Shown here: positions 7,969 to 16,267 of the stretch, one piece after another
How the letters are laid out: each line of letters opens with the position of its first letter
Position numbering within the stretch: position 1 is the first letter of the stretch
Origin: JBOFMT01 sp051658525
Lineage (GTDB): Bacteria > Bacillota_I > Bacilli_A > Erysipelotrichales > Erysipelotrichaceae
Assembly (NCBI GenBank): GCA_051658525.1
Contig: JBOFMT010000099.1
Coordinates: forward strand, 1-30,421
Direction of reading: 5' to 3'
DNA: 30,421 bases
Position numbers and translations under genes: made by a program
Notes under the pieces: generated by a model
What the model was told of the DNA's origin: nothing
What the model saw: the letters and a program-made list of their open reading frames with translations, nothing else
Database searches by the model: none

Positions 7969-8289
7969 ATGAATGAAATAGTTGATGGTTTAATCGTAGA
8001 ATTGCGACGTGGTACTGTAAGTCTTGCCGTATTGCGGCTATTGGATGAAAAAGCCTATGGTTATGCACTTGTCGCGTCATTGCAAGCTGGTGGATTCATC
8101 GTTGATCCAAGTACCCTATACCCACTATTACGACGACTTGAAAAACAAGGCTTGTTGGAGAGTCATTGGGATACTGAGGGAGCGAAACCTAGAAAATACT
8201 ATATTCGCTCAACGCTTGGCAGTGAAGTCTTAGTTGAATTAATGCATGAATGGCAGAGTATACGTACGTGCGTTGATCGATTACTTTAA
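7969..8289 (+). CDS. PadR family transcriptional regulator
   Basis: This 106-residue winged-helix regulator of the PadR type (PF03551) shows GTVSLAVLRLLDEKAYGYALV, VDPSTLYPLLRRLEKQGLLES and GAKPRKYYIRSTLG, i.e. the recognition helix and the wing. The C-terminal helix for dimerisation is short, as in the PadR-s2/LmrR group. I chose the ATG at 7969, with AGGTGA 6 bases upstream; a GTG at 7960 lies inside that ribosome site. It is followed after 14 bases by the HAAS membrane-protein gene, a standard pairing in Firmicutes. It probably represses its own promoter through the palindrome at 7927-7945. The inducing signal is unknown, perhaps envelope stress or a cationic drug. Confidence 0.9.
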   Translation: MNEIVDGLIVELRRGTVSLAVLRLLDEKAYGYALVASLQAGGFIVDPSTLYPLLRRLEKQGLLESHWDTEGAKPRKYYIRSTLGSEVLVELMHEWQSIRTCVDRLL

Positions 8290-8303
8290 AGGAGGATAGA
8301 GAG

Positions 8304-9281
8304 ATGAACTATCGTGAACGTTATATTCAAACAGTAATCAAGCAGTTACCTAGCAAAGATCGAGCAGAGGTTCGATTGGAAATCGAAGCAATGATTGATG
8401 ATTTATTGGATGCTTACGAAAATCCAACGGATGCGCAAATCAATAGTGTACTCTTAAGTTTAGGCCACCCTAACAAAATGGCATCGCAATACTTAGGAAG
8501 GGAGCGTTATCTCATTGGACCACTATATTACGACATGTTTTTGATGGTTTTAAAAATCGTGATACTTGCTATCCTTTTGGGTGTGAGTATTGCTTACTTT
8601 TTAAATGGCATCCAATTAGAAGCTAGTTTTTTCTCTTGGCTCTCTAGCTATACCGCAAGTTTATTGAACGGTTCCCTTCAAGGAGCTATTTGGGTCATAC
8701 TTATCTTCACTATCCTCGAGCGTACGACCAAACCAAAAACCGAAGCGTTTAAGCTCGAAGATTTACCTGAAACATATCAAAGACGCCCCATTTCCAAAGG
8801 GGAAACCATCTTCTCGCTCGTTTGTAGCGTGGTTGTTCTCGTTGCTGTAGTCTACTTCGCCCCTTACTTGCGTCTATATTTCCACAGTGATGCTGGTTGG
8901 CAAAGTATCCCACTCTTTAACCTAGACGTGCTAGAAGCGAACCTTTGGTTGGTCATCCTCATCTTTGCTTGTGGCGTCATACGCGCCATCAACCAGCTCA
9001 TTTATCCGTATTGGAATCCAAAGAGTGTCGGTATTGACATCGTATTTGGAGGACTATCTCTTGCCTTCAATATTCTCTTCTTCTCCAACTTCGCACTCTA
9101 TCACGCTGATTTTTTACAAATCTACACCCAAATTCAATCCAATTTCCCATTTGATCTTTCCTGGGAACGCCTGGTAATCTACTTCTTAGTTTTTTTAACA
9201 GGAGCTTATTTACTCGAGTGTGGAAATCACCTATACCAAGCATACAAAAACTCGCAGAACAACAGAAAGCCCCAATCATAA
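8304..9281 (+). CDS. HAAS/DUF1700-type membrane protein, partner of PadR
   Basis: This 325-residue protein begins with a HAAS (DUF1700-like) domain at about 1-75: YIQTVIKQLPSKDRAEVRLEIEAMIDDLLDAY followed by LLSLGHPNKMASQYLG. Such domains are thought to sense or relay envelope signals and are typically encoded next to PadR. The rest is membrane: helices at about 76-100, 107-135, 165-190, 212-230, 250-272 and 285-310. The ribosome site AAAGGAGG is perfect at 8-base spacing. The stop codon lies in the loop of the following terminator. The exact role is unknown; a role in sensing and exporting envelope-active compounds is possible but unsupported by sequence. Confidence 0.75.
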   Translation: MNYRERYIQTVIKQLPSKDRAEVRLEIEAMIDDLLDAYENPTDAQINSVLLSLGHPNKMASQYLGRERYLIGPLYYDMFLMVLKIVILAILLGVSIAYFLNGIQLEASFFSWLSSYTASLLNGSLQGAIWVILIFTILERTTKPKTEAFKLEDLPETYQRRPISKGETIFSLVCSVVVLVAVVYFAPYLRLYFHSDAGWQSIPLFNLDVLEANLWLVILIFACGVIRAINQLIYPYWNPKSVGIDIVFGGLSLAFNILFFSNFALYHADFLQIYTQIQSNFPFDLSWERLVIYFLVFLTGAYLLECGNHLYQAYKNSQNNRKPQS

Positions 9282-9300
9282 GATTGGAGCTTTTCTTCTT
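9266..9300 (+). terminator. Bidirectional terminator between HAAS and alpha-glucosidase genes
   Basis: The stem AAAGC-c-CCAATC / GATTGG-a-GCTTT (9266-9277 and 9282-9293) has one mismatch, an ATAA loop and a T-rich tail on the plus strand. The two convergent genes end on either side of it; the HAAS stop codon occupies the loop. Confidence 0.75.
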
Positions 9301-10979
9301 TATGCTAATTCCACGACAAATGCTTCAAATGGAGCAAGCGTCATACTTGGAGCATGATTGTAATTTTGTAACCAAACCGCTTTGCTAGTAAATTCTTGAC
9401 TTAACGTTACCTCATGTGCTCTAAAGTTACACACAACAAGCACGCTTGTTGTCCCCATTGTTCTTACATAAGCATAAACATCTGGATTGTTTGCATCAAA
9501 GAGCTCATAGTCACCATAAACCAAAACATCCTTTTGTGCTTTACGCAAGGCAATCACTTTACGGTAATAATGAAGTATACTATCCTCATCGTCTAATTGA
9601 CTAGCAACATTGATGTATTCATAATTTCCAATCACCTTCATTGCCGGCTCATGTTCTGAGAATCCTGCATACGTTGTCGCATCCCACTGCATTGGTGTTC
9701 TCGCATTATCACGAGACGTACGACGCAAGTGAATGAGGAAACGTTCCACATCCAAAGTCTCCTTATTGGCTTCGATGTGATTTTTCACCCACACATCTTT
9801 GAACTCTGCTAAGTCAGTATAATCTACATTGGTCATCCCAATTTCTTCCCCGTTATAAATAAAAGGGGTACCCGGCATACAATACAGTGCAGTAGCTAAC
9901 ATTTTACCACTCGCTTTATGGAAGTCTTTGGCATTTCCATATTGTGACATTACACGAGGATGGTCATGGTTCAACCAGTATTGTGGAAGCCAAGCTTTGC
10001 CTTTTGTTGCATCATACCAACGTTTGAACGTTTGCTTTAAATCTAGTACATCAACAACGAGTTCATCATCTCTTTTGTCTTCACTACCAAAGGCACCATT
10101 TTTCCAACAGTGATCAAAGTTAAATACCATATTGAACCCTTTAGCATCATAACCTGCATATAGTAAACTATCTTCTGGTTGGGCACCCCCACCGACTTCA
10201 CCAACCGTCATCGTATCGTATTTACTCAATACTTGATCATGGAATTCATGAATATAGTCATACAATTCCTTACGGTTTGAGAAACGTCCCCAATCCGGTG
10301 CAAAGCCATCATGTAACTCCATGGTACTATCAGCGTAACTTGTATCTTTAGCTAGGTGAGCAATCGCATCCATACGGAAGCCATCCACACCTTTCGCTAA
10401 CCACCAATCCGCAACACCGTACATCGCCTGACGCAATTTTGGATTTGCCCAGTTTAAGTCTGGCATTTTTTTAGAAAAAATCTTCATATAGTATTGGTTG
10501 GTTGTAGGATCTAATTCCCAGCAACTTCCACCAAAGAAACTAGCCCAATTGTTTGGAGGCAAGGCATTGCCTTGTTCATCCCATTTTGGATCTTGCCAAA
10601 TATAGTAATCACGGTAAGGGTTATCCTTACTTGATTTGGCCGCTTGAAACCATGGATGTTCATCACTTGTTTGATTTAATACCAAATCCAAAATAACCTT
10701 CATTCCTTTTTCATGCGCCTTAGCAATCAACGATTCAGCATCTTCCATTGTTCCAAACAAAGGATCTACTTGGCTATAGTCACTAACATCATAGCCATTG
10801 TCATCCATTGGACTTTGATAGAATGGAGAAATCCATAACACATTGACACCCAAGTCATGTAAATAATCCAACTTTGAGATAATACCAGGTAAATCACCAA
10901 CCCCATCGTTATTGCTATCTTTAAAGCTACGTGGATAAATTTGATATCCAACCGCTTCTTTCCACCATGTTTGTTCCAT
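9300..10979 (-). CDS. Cytoplasmic alpha-glucosidase, GH13_31 type
   Basis: This 559-residue GH13 enzyme has the oligo-1,6-glucosidase/alpha-glucosidase layout: WWKEAVGYQIYPRSFKDSNNDGVGDL at the start and NNWASFFGG in the B-domain region. Catalytic residues are nucleophile Asp204 (GFRMDAIAH), acid/base Glu261 (TVGEVGG) and Asp339 (LNHDHPR). The residue after the nucleophile is Ala; in this subfamily Val goes with alpha-1,6 cleavage and smaller residues with alpha-1,4, so maltose/maltodextrin is the likelier substrate. Region I reads DLVLNQTSDEHPWF, with Gln103 where most GH13 enzymes have His. It has no signal peptide, so it acts on imported sugars. It is transcribed alone from TTGAAC-17-TATGAT (11021-11049), and GAGGGG is the ribosome site. 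Trehalose-6-phosphate hydrolase is less likely. Confidence 0.88.
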   Translation of the reverse strand: MEQTWWKEAVGYQIYPRSFKDSNNDGVGDLPGIISKLDYLHDLGVNVLWISPFYQSPMDDNGYDVSDYSQVDPLFGTMEDAESLIAKAHEKGMKVILDLVLNQTSDEHPWFQAAKSSKDNPYRDYYIWQDPKWDEQGNALPPNNWASFFGGSCWELDPTTNQYYMKIFSKKMPDLNWANPKLRQAMYGVADWWLAKGVDGFRMDAIAHLAKDTSYADSTMELHDGFAPDWGRFSNRKELYDYIHEFHDQVLSKYDTMTVGEVGGGAQPEDSLLYAGYDAKGFNMVFNFDHCWKNGAFGSEDKRDDELVVDVLDLKQTFKRWYDATKGKAWLPQYWLNHDHPRVMSQYGNAKDFHKASGKMLATALYCMPGTPFIYNGEEIGMTNVDYTDLAEFKDVWVKNHIEANKETLDVERFLIHLRRTSRDNARTPMQWDATTYAGFSEHEPAMKVIGNYEYINVASQLDDEDSILHYYRKVIALRKAQKDVLVYGDYELFDANNPDVYAYVRTMGTTSVLVVCNFRAHEVTLSQEFTSKAVWLQNYNHAPSMTLAPFEAFVVELA

Positions 10980-11020
10980 TTCTATTCCCCTCCACTTCTC
11001 TACTGAGATTCTTCTTGTAT

Positions 11021-11049
11021 ATCATACACAAATTTGTAAAAATGTTCAA
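11021..11049 (-). promoter_or_regulatory. Promoter of the alpha-glucosidase gene
   Basis: TTGAAC (11044-11049) and TATGAT (11021-11026) on the minus strand are spaced 17 bp. No CcpA-type site is visible here, unlike at malF and the binding-protein gene. Confidence 0.65.
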
Positions 11050-11056
11050 AATAATA

Positions 11057-11084
11057 TTGTAATTTCATGTGATTATTCTATAAT
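11057..11084 (+). promoter_or_regulatory. Promoter of the MATE gene
   Basis: TTGTAA (11057-11062) and a perfect TATAAT (11079-11084) are spaced 16 bp. It is divergent from the alpha-glucosidase promoter; the start would lie near 11091, so only the ATG at 11107 can be used. Confidence 0.65.
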
Positions 11085-11106
11085 GAGATGGATTAGGAGA
11101 TCTCAT

Positions 11107-12438
11107 ATGAATAAAAACAAAACCTTATTCCAGCTAGCCTGGCCACTTTTCTTTGAAATTGCGTTTATGATGATGTTTGGCGTTGTTGACACCATGATGT
11201 TGTCACGTTACAGCGATTTCGCTGTTGCCGCCGTCGGTATCAGTAACAATGTCTTAAATTTTGTCGTTGTCTTTTTAAATGTTGTCGTTGCCGGTGTTGC
11301 TGTGGTGATTGCCCAAAACTTAGGTGCTAACAAAGAGGAAAAAGCCAAAGAAATCAGCAACAACGCCGTATTGCTCAACGTAGCAATCGGGATGTTGATT
11401 TCGCTTGTTTTAACCCTTTTCCACGTATTCATCCTCAATATGATGAATACCCCTGCCGAACTGTTTGCTGACGCTAGAGCTTATATCATCATTTTAGGTT
11501 CGACCATCTTTATCAATTCTTTGATTGGTGTATCCGGTGCTATTTTACGTGCTTATGGACACACGAAAGTAGTAATGAAAATTAGTATTTTCTCCAACAT
11601 CATTAATATTATTGGAAACTACATCCTCATATTCGGTGCGTTTGGACTTCCAAGTCTAGGGGTAAGCGGGGCAGCGATATCTACCTTACTTTCCCGCGTT
11701 GTCTTACTCGTAGTCGCTTTTGCTATCCTACACAAAACATGTGGGATTCACCTGTTTCACTCACTAAAAATCAAACCAAATAAAGAGAATACCCGCGCCA
11801 TCTTTAAAATTGGGTTGCCGCGTGCTTTGGAAAACTTCTCTTACAACTTCGCTCAACTCATCATTACTAGTTTTGTTGCTTTGATTGGCGCAGAGATGTT
11901 AACTGCTCGCGTCTACATCAACAACATCACCATGTTTTCTTACCTAGTTACCTTAGCAATCGGCCAAGCAGCCCAAATTAAAATTGGTTATTTGGTTGGA
12001 GAAAACAACATGAAGGAAGCACACAAACAAGGTGTGCGAGCTGGTATCGCCGGAGCGATATCAAGCTTGTTTGTTATTACCCTTATTTACTTAAACTACG
12101 AAGTGATTTTGTCGCTGCTTACCGATAACGCGAACATTATCGCCATGGCAAAACCGATTCTATTTGTCTGTATCTTTTTAGAACTTGGACGCAGTGCCAA
12201 CATCATCATTATTTCCATCTTAACCGGAGCTGGTGACGCCACCTTCCCTGTGGTCATGGCCATTATCTCCATGTGGGGGTTGGCTGTGTGCTTATCCTAT
12301 GTACTAGGTATCCACATGGGTTATGGTCTACTTGGTATCTTTATTGCTAGTGCCGTGGATGAGTGTTTCCGTGGATTCACTATGTGGTGGCGCTGGCAAA
12401 GTAAAGTTTGGATGAAAAAACGCTTATTAACTGACTAG
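11107..12438 (+). CDS. MATE family multidrug/toxin exporter
   Basis: This 443-residue MATE transporter exports organic cations or other toxic compounds in exchange for Na+ or H+. It has twelve predicted helices in two six-helix halves: LAWPLFFEIAFMMMFGVVDTMMLSRY starts the first half, and IFKIGLPRALENFSYNFAQLIITSFVALIG starts the second. The YLVGENNMKEAHKQG loop after helix 8 is typical. The ATG at 11107 has AGGAG 7 bases upstream. An ATA-initiated extension from 11083 overlaps the -10 box and is rejected. The stop TAG shares the tetranucleotide CTAG with the stop of the opposing esterase gene. The substrate is not readable. Confidence 0.9.
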   Translation: MNKNKTLFQLAWPLFFEIAFMMMFGVVDTMMLSRYSDFAVAAVGISNNVLNFVVVFLNVVVAGVAVVIAQNLGANKEEKAKEISNNAVLLNVAIGMLISLVLTLFHVFILNMMNTPAELFADARAYIIILGSTIFINSLIGVSGAILRAYGHTKVVMKISIFSNIINIIGNYILIFGAFGLPSLGVSGAAISTLLSRVVLLVVAFAILHKTCGIHLFHSLKIKPNKENTRAIFKIGLPRALENFSYNFAQLIITSFVALIGAEMLTARVYINNITMFSYLVTLAIGQAAQIKIGYLVGENNMKEAHKQGVRAGIAGAISSLFVITLIYLNYEVILSLLTDNANIIAMAKPILFVCIFLELGRSANIIIISILTGAGDATFPVVMAIISMWGLAVCLSYVLGIHMGYGLLGIFIASAVDECFRGFTMWWRWQSKVWMKKRLLTD

Positions 12439-12458
12439 GAACTCCTAGTCTTTTTTTT
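12433..12458 (+). terminator. Terminator carrying both convergent stop codons
   Basis: GACTAGGA-AC-TCCTAGTC (12433-12450) is followed by eight Ts. The palindromic CTAG at 12435-12438 inside the left arm supplies the TAG stop of the MATE gene on the plus strand and of the esterase gene on the minus strand. Confidence 0.85.
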
Positions 12459-13199
12459 CATCGCAAAGGCATAAGCATTGTCAAAGCGGGCATCCCAACA
12501 TGCTTCATTGTGAATTCCTAGCGGATCTTCCACATAACAAAGGTCTTGTTCTAAGCCTTGTAAAAGCGAAAACATCTTACGATTGGGGCCAATATAACAC
12601 ATCGGATCACTTTGCATACCCGCTTCTTGCAAGCCCGTATCCAAATACACGCGACATCCACTTAGACTTTGTTCTTGAACCCACGTATACCAAGCCTCAG
12701 GTGCAAACCAAAACGCATTGGAAAAACAAAGGGCACAAACGAAGTGCTGTGGTTTGCTAAGATGGGCATACAGGGCAAAACCTCCTCCCATGCTACTACC
12801 TACAACGATTGCTTGTTGTTTGATATGATAGCGTGCTTCTAGGGTTGTTTTCAACTCGAGCAACCAAGCTAAGTACAGCTCAGCACTTCCCCCAACGTCA
12901 CGACTAATCCAATCAACATCCACTTGTAACTCCTTATTAATAAAGGGAGAATACTCATCCAAACGTCCCATACCTTGTGCACAAGCTACTCCAATAATGA
13001 CGCAATCCAAAGCTTTTTCATGTAGCCGCCACCCGCGGCCATAACTTGCAAATTCATCTTCAAATATATTTTGTCCATCGCAACAATAGAGCACATCCCA
13101 ATCATCACGTGTTTCATAATTTGTTGGTAAATAAACCGCAACGTCCACATCGCAATTACGATGTGGCATCATTGTGGTAAAACGTTCCATTCTACTCAT
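12435..13199 (-). CDS. Alpha/beta-hydrolase of the esterase D family
   Basis: This 254-residue serine esterase is related to esterase D/IroE-type proteins. The nucleophile elbow is GSSMGG with Ser136. The catalytic His is probably His230 in GIHNEACW, and an acidic residue near VYLDTGLQE completes the site. DVLYCCDGQNIF and an ALYAHLSKP helix fit the fold. There is no signal peptide. The start at 13199 (ATGAGTAG) overlaps the last 8 bases of the amylase gene, pointing to translational coupling; ATGs at 13217 and 13190 are alternatives, and none has a clear ribosome site. Sitting behind an amylase in one operon, it may remove acyl groups from carbohydrate substrates, but that is inference. Confidence 0.8.
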   Translation of the reverse strand: MSRMERFTTMMPHRNCDVDVAVYLPTNYETRDDWDVLYCCDGQNIFEDEFASYGRGWRLHEKALDCVIIGVACAQGMGRLDEYSPFINKELQVDVDWISRDVGGSAELYLAWLLELKTTLEARYHIKQQAIVVGSSMGGGFALYAHLSKPQHFVCALCFSNAFWFAPEAWYTWVQEQSLSGCRVYLDTGLQEAGMQSDPMCYIGPNRKMFSLLQGLEQDLCYVEDPLGIHNEACWDARFDNAYAFAMKKKTRSS

Positions 13200-14748
13200 A
13201 AAGGAAAATCGAACCATTGGCTTGCAGGGTAATTACTCCCGCTTCGATACTTGCTTGATGTGCAAAGTCTAAGGTACCATCAAGTTCTAGTGTAACTCTT
13301 TGATTGCTAACGTTATGAAGGATGGTTAGTGTTTCCCCTTGATAGGTTCTTGTATATCCAACCAATGCTTGATCTTCTAATACGAGTGGTTGAATATCCC
13401 CTTTCTTCAACACTTCACTACGTGAGCGATAATTTACAATACTACGATAAAGATTTAAGATACTCTCACTATCTGCATCTTGCACTTCTACACTTGGTGT
13501 ATCGTTGTTGTATTGTACATCTTCCCAACAAGCAACAAGTCCATCACATCCCTCTTGCCACTTCATTGGTTCACGAATTTGTTCATCGGGTTTCATTCCC
13601 AACATCCCTAATTCTTCTCCATAGTAAATAACGGGAAGCCCTGGTAGTGTTAAATACAACAATGCTGCTTGTTTTGCTTGTGCATCGTTACGCAATAGTG
13701 AGCGGATCCGGTTTTGATCATGATTGGTTAGAAAACTTGAATCCACATAAGTTTCATTACGTTTTTCTAACGCTTCCACTCCCTTCATATACTTCTCAAC
13801 GAATTCATTGTTTTTTCCACTCGTTAAAGTATTGATAATATTTTCCCCCGTATCAAAGTTAAACATACTATCAAAACCAGATGCATACGGTGCCATCGTT
13901 GCTGTACTCATCCAAACCTCCGATAACAGTAACACGTCTGGATTTTGCTGTTTGACATGATATTTAAGCTCCAACCAGAACTGTTGATTCATCGCCATCG
14001 TTGGTGTTCCTTCTTCAAATTCATCAGGATTGTACATGTGTTTTGCCGCATCAAATCGGAATCCATCTACACCCAAATCCATCCAGAAATCAAGGATCGA
14101 TTTAAACTCTTCTCTAACCGCTTCACTCTCTCCGTTGAATTCTGGCATTTCTTCCCAAAACCAAGCATAATAGTACTTTCCATCGCGCTGGCGCCAATAG
14201 GAACGTTTTGGATACACTTCCTTATCCAACTCAGTTTCTATGCGGTAGTAATCCATATACGTTTTATCTCCCGCCATCGCTTTTGTAAACCACTCGTGTT
14301 TACTAGAAGAATGATTGAAGACCATATCCATAATGATTTTAATTCCACGTTTGTCACACTCTTCAACCAATCGTTTAAAATCATCCAATGTCCCAATGCT
14401 TGGATCAATATCTTTGTAGTCCATAACATCGTATTTATGATAACTTGTCGATGGGTACATCGGTGTAAACCAAATAGCACCAATCCCTAAGTCATCACTT
14501 GTGCTTTCATCCCCATCGTTAAGATAATCCAAAGCTTGAATAATCCCCTCGATATCACCATGATCATCACCATTGCCATCAGCAAAAGCAATCGGAAACA
14601 CTTCATAAATACTTCCCCAATCAAGGAATGATTCCGTAGAAAATTGGGAATTTAACTCCTCTAATTCCGCAACACTCAAGCGCTCTACCACCTGTGTTCC
14701 ACAACCCGCTAACACAAGTGCTAGCAATAATAGTCCTATTTTTTTCAT
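13192..14748 (-). CDS. Surface lipoprotein alpha-amylase, GH13
   Basis: This 518-residue extracellular starch-degrading enzyme is anchored as a lipoprotein. The signal peptide MKKIGLLLLALVLAGC ends in the lipobox LAGC with Cys16. The GH13 barrel starts at DWGSIYEVFPIAFADGNGDDHGD. The nucleophile is Asp233 (GFRFDAAKH), acid/base Glu277 (LLSEVWM) and third acid Asp344 (FLTNHDQNR); region I is DMVFNH (141-146). No starch-binding module is attached. It probably cuts starch or long maltodextrins to sizes the binding protein upstream can take. A ribosome site GGAGGGG lies directly after the terminator-like hairpin that separates it from the binding-protein gene, so expression depends on read-through. 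The product (maltose versus longer oligomers) is not predictable. Confidence 0.9.
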   Translation of the reverse strand: MKKIGLLLLALVLAGCGTQVVERLSVAELEELNSQFSTESFLDWGSIYEVFPIAFADGNGDDHGDIEGIIQALDYLNDGDESTSDDLGIGAIWFTPMYPSTSYHKYDVMDYKDIDPSIGTLDDFKRLVEECDKRGIKIIMDMVFNHSSSKHEWFTKAMAGDKTYMDYYRIETELDKEVYPKRSYWRQRDGKYYYAWFWEEMPEFNGESEAVREEFKSILDFWMDLGVDGFRFDAAKHMYNPDEFEEGTPTMAMNQQFWLELKYHVKQQNPDVLLLSEVWMSTATMAPYASGFDSMFNFDTGENIINTLTSGKNNEFVEKYMKGVEALEKRNETYVDSSFLTNHDQNRIRSLLRNDAQAKQAALLYLTLPGLPVIYYGEELGMLGMKPDEQIREPMKWQEGCDGLVACWEDVQYNNDTPSVEVQDADSESILNLYRSIVNYRSRSEVLKKGDIQPLVLEDQALVGYTRTYQGETLTILHNVSNQRVTLELDGTLDFAHQASIEAGVITLQANGSIFLYE

Positions 14749-14756
14749 TGGTCCCC

Positions 14757-14786
14757 TCCAAAAAAAAGCGTCCGAACGGACGCTTT
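14757..14786 (-). terminator. Terminator/attenuator between binding-protein and amylase genes
   Basis: A GC-rich 10-bp stem (AAAGCGTCCG / CGGACGCTTT, + strand 14765-14774 and 14777-14786) is followed on the minus strand by eight Us. The ribosome site of the amylase gene follows the U run at once. It would keep binding-protein mRNA much more abundant than amylase mRNA. Confidence 0.85.
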
Positions 14787-14801
14787 CACATTCATGAAAT
14801 G

Positions 14802-16184
14802 TTATTTGTTTTCTTCAGCGATTTTAGCGTTAGAAAGTTCAATCAATTCAGCGATAGCTTCATCAACTGTTTGTGTTCCATCCCAGATTGCTTTTTCAGT
14901 ATCAGAGATAAATGGGTAGAAAGAAGCATCCATTGCTTTTACTTTGTTGTTATTTGGTAACATCAATCCTGGTTCTGGGAAGTGGTAAGTAAATGCTTTA
15001 CCTAATGCTTCTTGAACAGATCCAGTAGTAAGGTTTGGTGCTAATGCACTTCCATCTTGCAATGCTGGTGCATAACCTGAGTTATCAACCATAGCTTGTA
15101 CACCTTCAGCAGAGTAAACAATTGCCATCAACGCACTTGCAGCTGAACGGTATTGTGTATATCCATTGATTACAAATCCTTTTGTTTTAACAAATGGAGT
15201 TGTGTGGTTGTCATTCCATGTAGGAAGAGCAGATAATACTAATTCTGTACCTTCTGGTGCAGAGTTGATATCCATCCAAGTACCGAACATACCGAATGGT
15301 GCAATTTCTTCAGAAATTACGTTATCGAATAACCAAGACATAGAAGCAGCAGGTTTTACATTTCCGCTTTCATCTACAGCGATTTTCGCATCTTTTGCAG
15401 CCAACATAAAGTCAAATCCTGCTTTGAATTCAGGTGTATCGTATCCAGGTTCCGTTGCACCATCTTTGTAGATTTCCCAACCAGCACTTGCCAAGTGGAA
15501 GTAATCAGCCCATTGGTTATCTAGTGTTAATGGGAATACAACGTTTACTTTGTTTCCTTTATAAGTAGGACGATCTGCAGCCCATTCGCTAGAAAGAGCA
15601 AAGATTTCTTCCCAAGTATCAAACGCTTCTGGAAGTCCATCACCATCAGCATCTGTAGTGTCATAACCCAATGTTTCTAACATTGTTTTGTTCCATACAA
15701 ATGACATACCATCATAAGTAATTGGAGCATAAACTGGTTTATCTACGTTACCAGCATTGTAGAATGATTCTGGTGCATTCGCTTTGATGATATCAACCAA
15801 TGCTTGATCCAATGTTAATGTGTGTCCACTATTACGAGGAACTTCACCATCGATTGCCATGAATACATCTGGGTATTCCCCTTGTTGTGTTGCTAATTCA
15901 TCAGCAGAACCTGATGCTCCAACGTTAACAAATTCAACCGCTCCAGCATGTTCTGGGTAAGTTTTATCCCAAAGTGCAACGATTGCATTTCCGTAAGCAT
16001 CCGTATCCGTAGCAAAACGTAATTTCGCTCCTGTTTCAATTGCAAATTGTCCGTCTGCATAACAAACTGTAGTTCCATCCATCTCTGCTGGATCACAGCT
16101 TGCCTCTTGACCACGTCCACCGCTACAAGCAGTTAAACTAGTCGCTAGTAAGAAAATACTTAAAATTCCAACTAATTTTTTCAT
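14802..16184 (-). CDS. malE: Maltodextrin-binding lipoprotein of the ABC transporter (MalE/MalX type)
   Basis: This 460-residue substrate-binding protein captures malto-oligosaccharides outside the membrane and hands them to MalF/MalG. The signal peptide ends in the lipobox LTAC with Cys20. The body has the family-1 solute-binding shape: AKLRFATDTDAYGNAIVALW, PDVFMAIDGE, VYAPITYDGMSFVWNKTMLE, and a C-terminal helical lobe ending TVDEAIAELIELSNAKIAEENK. A DxDxDG loop at about 178-189 (DADGDGLPE) resembles a calcium site. It starts the operon binding protein-amylase-esterase, with GGAGGGGG as ribosome site. Specificity for maltodextrin is inferred from the amylase behind it and the operator shared with malF. 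It lies about 10 kb from its permease genes. Confidence 0.88.
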   Translation of the reverse strand: MKKLVGILSIFLLATSLTACSGGRGQEASCDPAEMDGTTVCYADGQFAIETGAKLRFATDTDAYGNAIVALWDKTYPEHAGAVEFVNVGASGSADELATQQGEYPDVFMAIDGEVPRNSGHTLTLDQALVDIIKANAPESFYNAGNVDKPVYAPITYDGMSFVWNKTMLETLGYDTTDADGDGLPEAFDTWEEIFALSSEWAADRPTYKGNKVNVVFPLTLDNQWADYFHLASAGWEIYKDGATEPGYDTPEFKAGFDFMLAAKDAKIAVDESGNVKPAASMSWLFDNVISEEIAPFGMFGTWMDINSAPEGTELVLSALPTWNDNHTTPFVKTKGFVINGYTQYRSAASALMAIVYSAEGVQAMVDNSGYAPALQDGSALAPNLTTGSVQEALGKAFTYHFPEPGLMLPNNNKVKAMDASFYPFISDTEKAIWDGTQTVDEAIAELIELSNAKIAEENK

Positions 16185-16238
16185 TTAAGAAACCCCCTCC
16201 GGTTACATTTATGTATTTGATCTCTATCAAACAAACAT

Positions 16239-16267
16239 ATAATACAACATAATTCACATTTTGTAAA
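16239..16267 (-). promoter_or_regulatory. Promoter of the binding-protein operon
   Basis: TTTACA (16262-16267) and TATTAT (16239-16244) on the minus strand are separated by 17 bp. The start near 16231 gives a leader of about 45 bases. Confidence 0.75.

Noticed and set aside
13945..14490. A 181-codon open frame on the plus strand inside the amylase gene
   Set aside because: It lies antisense to a GH13 gene with all catalytic motifs. Its product is a Phe/His/Ile-rich string with no domain and it has no ribosome site.
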